Shown here: in pieces, positions 62,810-64,000 of the stretch | How the letters are laid out: every line of letters begins with the position of its first letter | Position numbering within the stretch: the stretch's first letter is position 1 | Position numbers and translations under genes: made by a program | NCBI RefSeq assembly: GCF_051622035.1 | Contig: NC_135364.1 | Location: 1,755,001 to 1,819,000 of the forward strand | Origin: Arctopsyche grandis | Taxonomy: Eukaryota; Arthropoda; Insecta; Trichoptera; Hydropsychidae | Reading direction: 5' to 3' | Length of the DNA stretch: 64,000 nt | The notes under the pieces: generated by a model | What the model saw: only the letters and a program-made list of their open reading frames with translations | Told to the model about the DNA's origin: nothing | Databases searched by the model: none

Positions 62810-63705
62810 TATATGGGTGTATTATAAATTATTTTTAGGGATTTATTTTGTATTACTTGGAGCTTGGAAAGGTTAGTATTCGAGGCGTTATTCCATACAG
62901 GTGAAGCATAGGTTAATAATGGTTATATGAGCGCGCGATATAATTTTATTTTATTTAGCGTTGATAAAGAACTATGGCGATTAAATATTGGATATATTGA
63001 GGATATACCCCGCATCGCCTTGCATTTCGCTGCCTCAATGTGAGGTGCCCATCTCATTCTTTTATCAAACGTTACTCCTAAATATTTTATTACTGACTGC
63101 CATTTCAGACTTTCTCCAGAGGGGATTTTCAGATCTGAACTTGGCTTATGCTTTCTAACACTAAAGAATATGGCGTCTGTTTTGGTTTGATTAATTTGAA
63201 TTTTCCACTTAGTGAAGTGTTCAGTCATTGTTTTAATTGCAAATTCAAGATTTTTAAGAATAGTGTCTGGTTTTTTGCTACTTGTGAAGCAAGCTGTATC
63301 ATCTGCATATAGGGCTATGTGACAGTTTTTTGGAATAGGTATGTCATTTATAGATATGGAGAACAAGAGTGGGCCAAGCAAGCTCCCCTGCGGAACGCCA
63401 GCTGCGATTATTTTTGGAGACGATAATTCATTATTTACGCTAACCACTAGCTTTCTACGAGTTAAGTACGATTTGATGATGAGAATTAGGTAGTTTGGTA
63501 TTTTTTTGTCGAGACATACCATTCCGGTACTTCTCTTCATATTAAAGTTCTTCGTCACGTGTTCAGTTAGTCTTGTTAGTTGTTGGGTCGTGGAATGTCC
63601 AGTGCGAAATCCAAATTGTTCATTTATTAATTTCTTATTTACGACTTTAAGTAAACGAGTGTAGATTATTTTTTCCAGAATTTTTGAAAGCGTGCAAAAC
63701 AATTG
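62810..63705 (-). pseudogene. Jockey-like LINE in the K3 flank (fourth family)
   Basis: A 269-codon minus-strand frame (62923-63732) with TLSKILEKIIYTRLLKV, EQFGFRTGHSTTQQL, AAGVPQGSLLGPLLFSISIND, IALYADDTACF and the downstream VIKYLGVTFDKRMRW. About 20 residues spanning motif A are deleted (GMVCLD runs straight into KKIPNYL), so the KAFD catalytic box is gone. A nonsense codon after YRALI separates the conserved PLLTYASPVWNN tail, which continues to about 62810. It is 5' truncated near 63705 and dead. Confidence 0.88.
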
Positions 63706-63767
63706 TAATAATTTATCATATATATTCATCACATCAAAAACAGGATCATAAGACTTTCGGTGCAGGT

Positions 63768-64000
63768 ATGAAGAATCGTTATGTTTATAGATCGATTTCT
63801 CATTAATGGTTTGTTATCAATGTTGTTTGAAGCAGTGTGGTTCGATAGCAATTTCTTACAACTTCAATTGGCGGCTAGTTCTTGACTCGGTGACACGTTT
63901 TTGTGATAATTTATTATCATCGACAATTTCTTTTCTATTCCTATATCGTTTTAGTACCGCATTAAATTTATTATACAAAATTCTACACAAAAATGTCCGA
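63768..64000 (+). CDS. K3: start of a third kelch paralogue (partial)
   Basis: The leader from about 63768 follows the K1 and K2 leaders (CGTTATGTTTATAGATCGATT, CTTGACTCGGTGACACGTTTT). ATG at 63993-63995 is followed by TCCGA, as in both paralogues. Only two full codons plus two bases of the coding sequence are inside the window, so integrity is unknown. There is a small insertion in the leader near 63925-63957 relative to K1. Confidence 0.75.

Overview
The window is a stretch of an AT-rich arthropod nuclear genome, almost certainly an insect. The signs are spliced genes with short introns, a tandem BTB-BACK-kelch family, and an insect-style mobile-element load: non-LTR retrotransposons of RTE and Jockey/CR1 type, irritans-type mariner, hAT, piggyBac-like and Harbinger-like elements, Helitrons, a tRNA-derived SINE and a short-LTR element. 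The order of insect cannot be settled from sequence alone. No prokaryotic operons, rRNA, CRISPR arrays or ordinary tRNA genes are visible.

Layout. 1-32 kb is intergenic DNA with no confident host gene, packed with transposon fragments: a dispersed repeat family here called R1 (three copies), SINEs, LTR copies with 4-bp target duplications, RT remnants, a degraded hAT transposase, an hAT-like element with a perfect 8-bp duplication, a foldback-like pair of inverted minisatellites and a TTAA-target MITE. 32-64 kb is a tandem kelch cluster. K1 (37.6-49.2 kb) is a broken paralogue. K2 (55.5-60.3 kb) is intact, with ten exons that join in frame to 579 residues. K3 starts 8 bases before the window ends. 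Each copy has a different retrotransposon insertion in its upstream flank. K1's introns also hold a TTAA MITE, an RTE-type LINE interrupted by a mariner, and an intact 982-residue RTE-like LINE ORF.

The most striking object is a 2.09-kb non-autonomous Helitron (32943-35033) inserted at an A^T dinucleotide inside a Jockey-like LINE copy. Two uninterrupted copies of the same LINE in this window give the empty site. Nearly all of the Helitron is a GC-rich array in which the heptamer GCGAAGC recurs about 49 times on one strand, and the same heptamer lies 16 bases before its CTAG terminus. GCGAAGC is known in vitro as an exceptionally stable DNA mini-hairpin, so this looks like an amplified hairpin module in a rolling-circle transposon.

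Because the kelch paralogues are aligned duplicates, several events can be read by comparing K1 with K2 or K3: empty sites for the MITE and a LINE, a K1 exon deletion filled by a foldback-templated palindrome, tandem partial duplication of kelch exon 7 in K2, and a shared intronic ORF that could be an alternative last exon. All alignments were made by eye, so boundaries given as approximate may shift by several bases.
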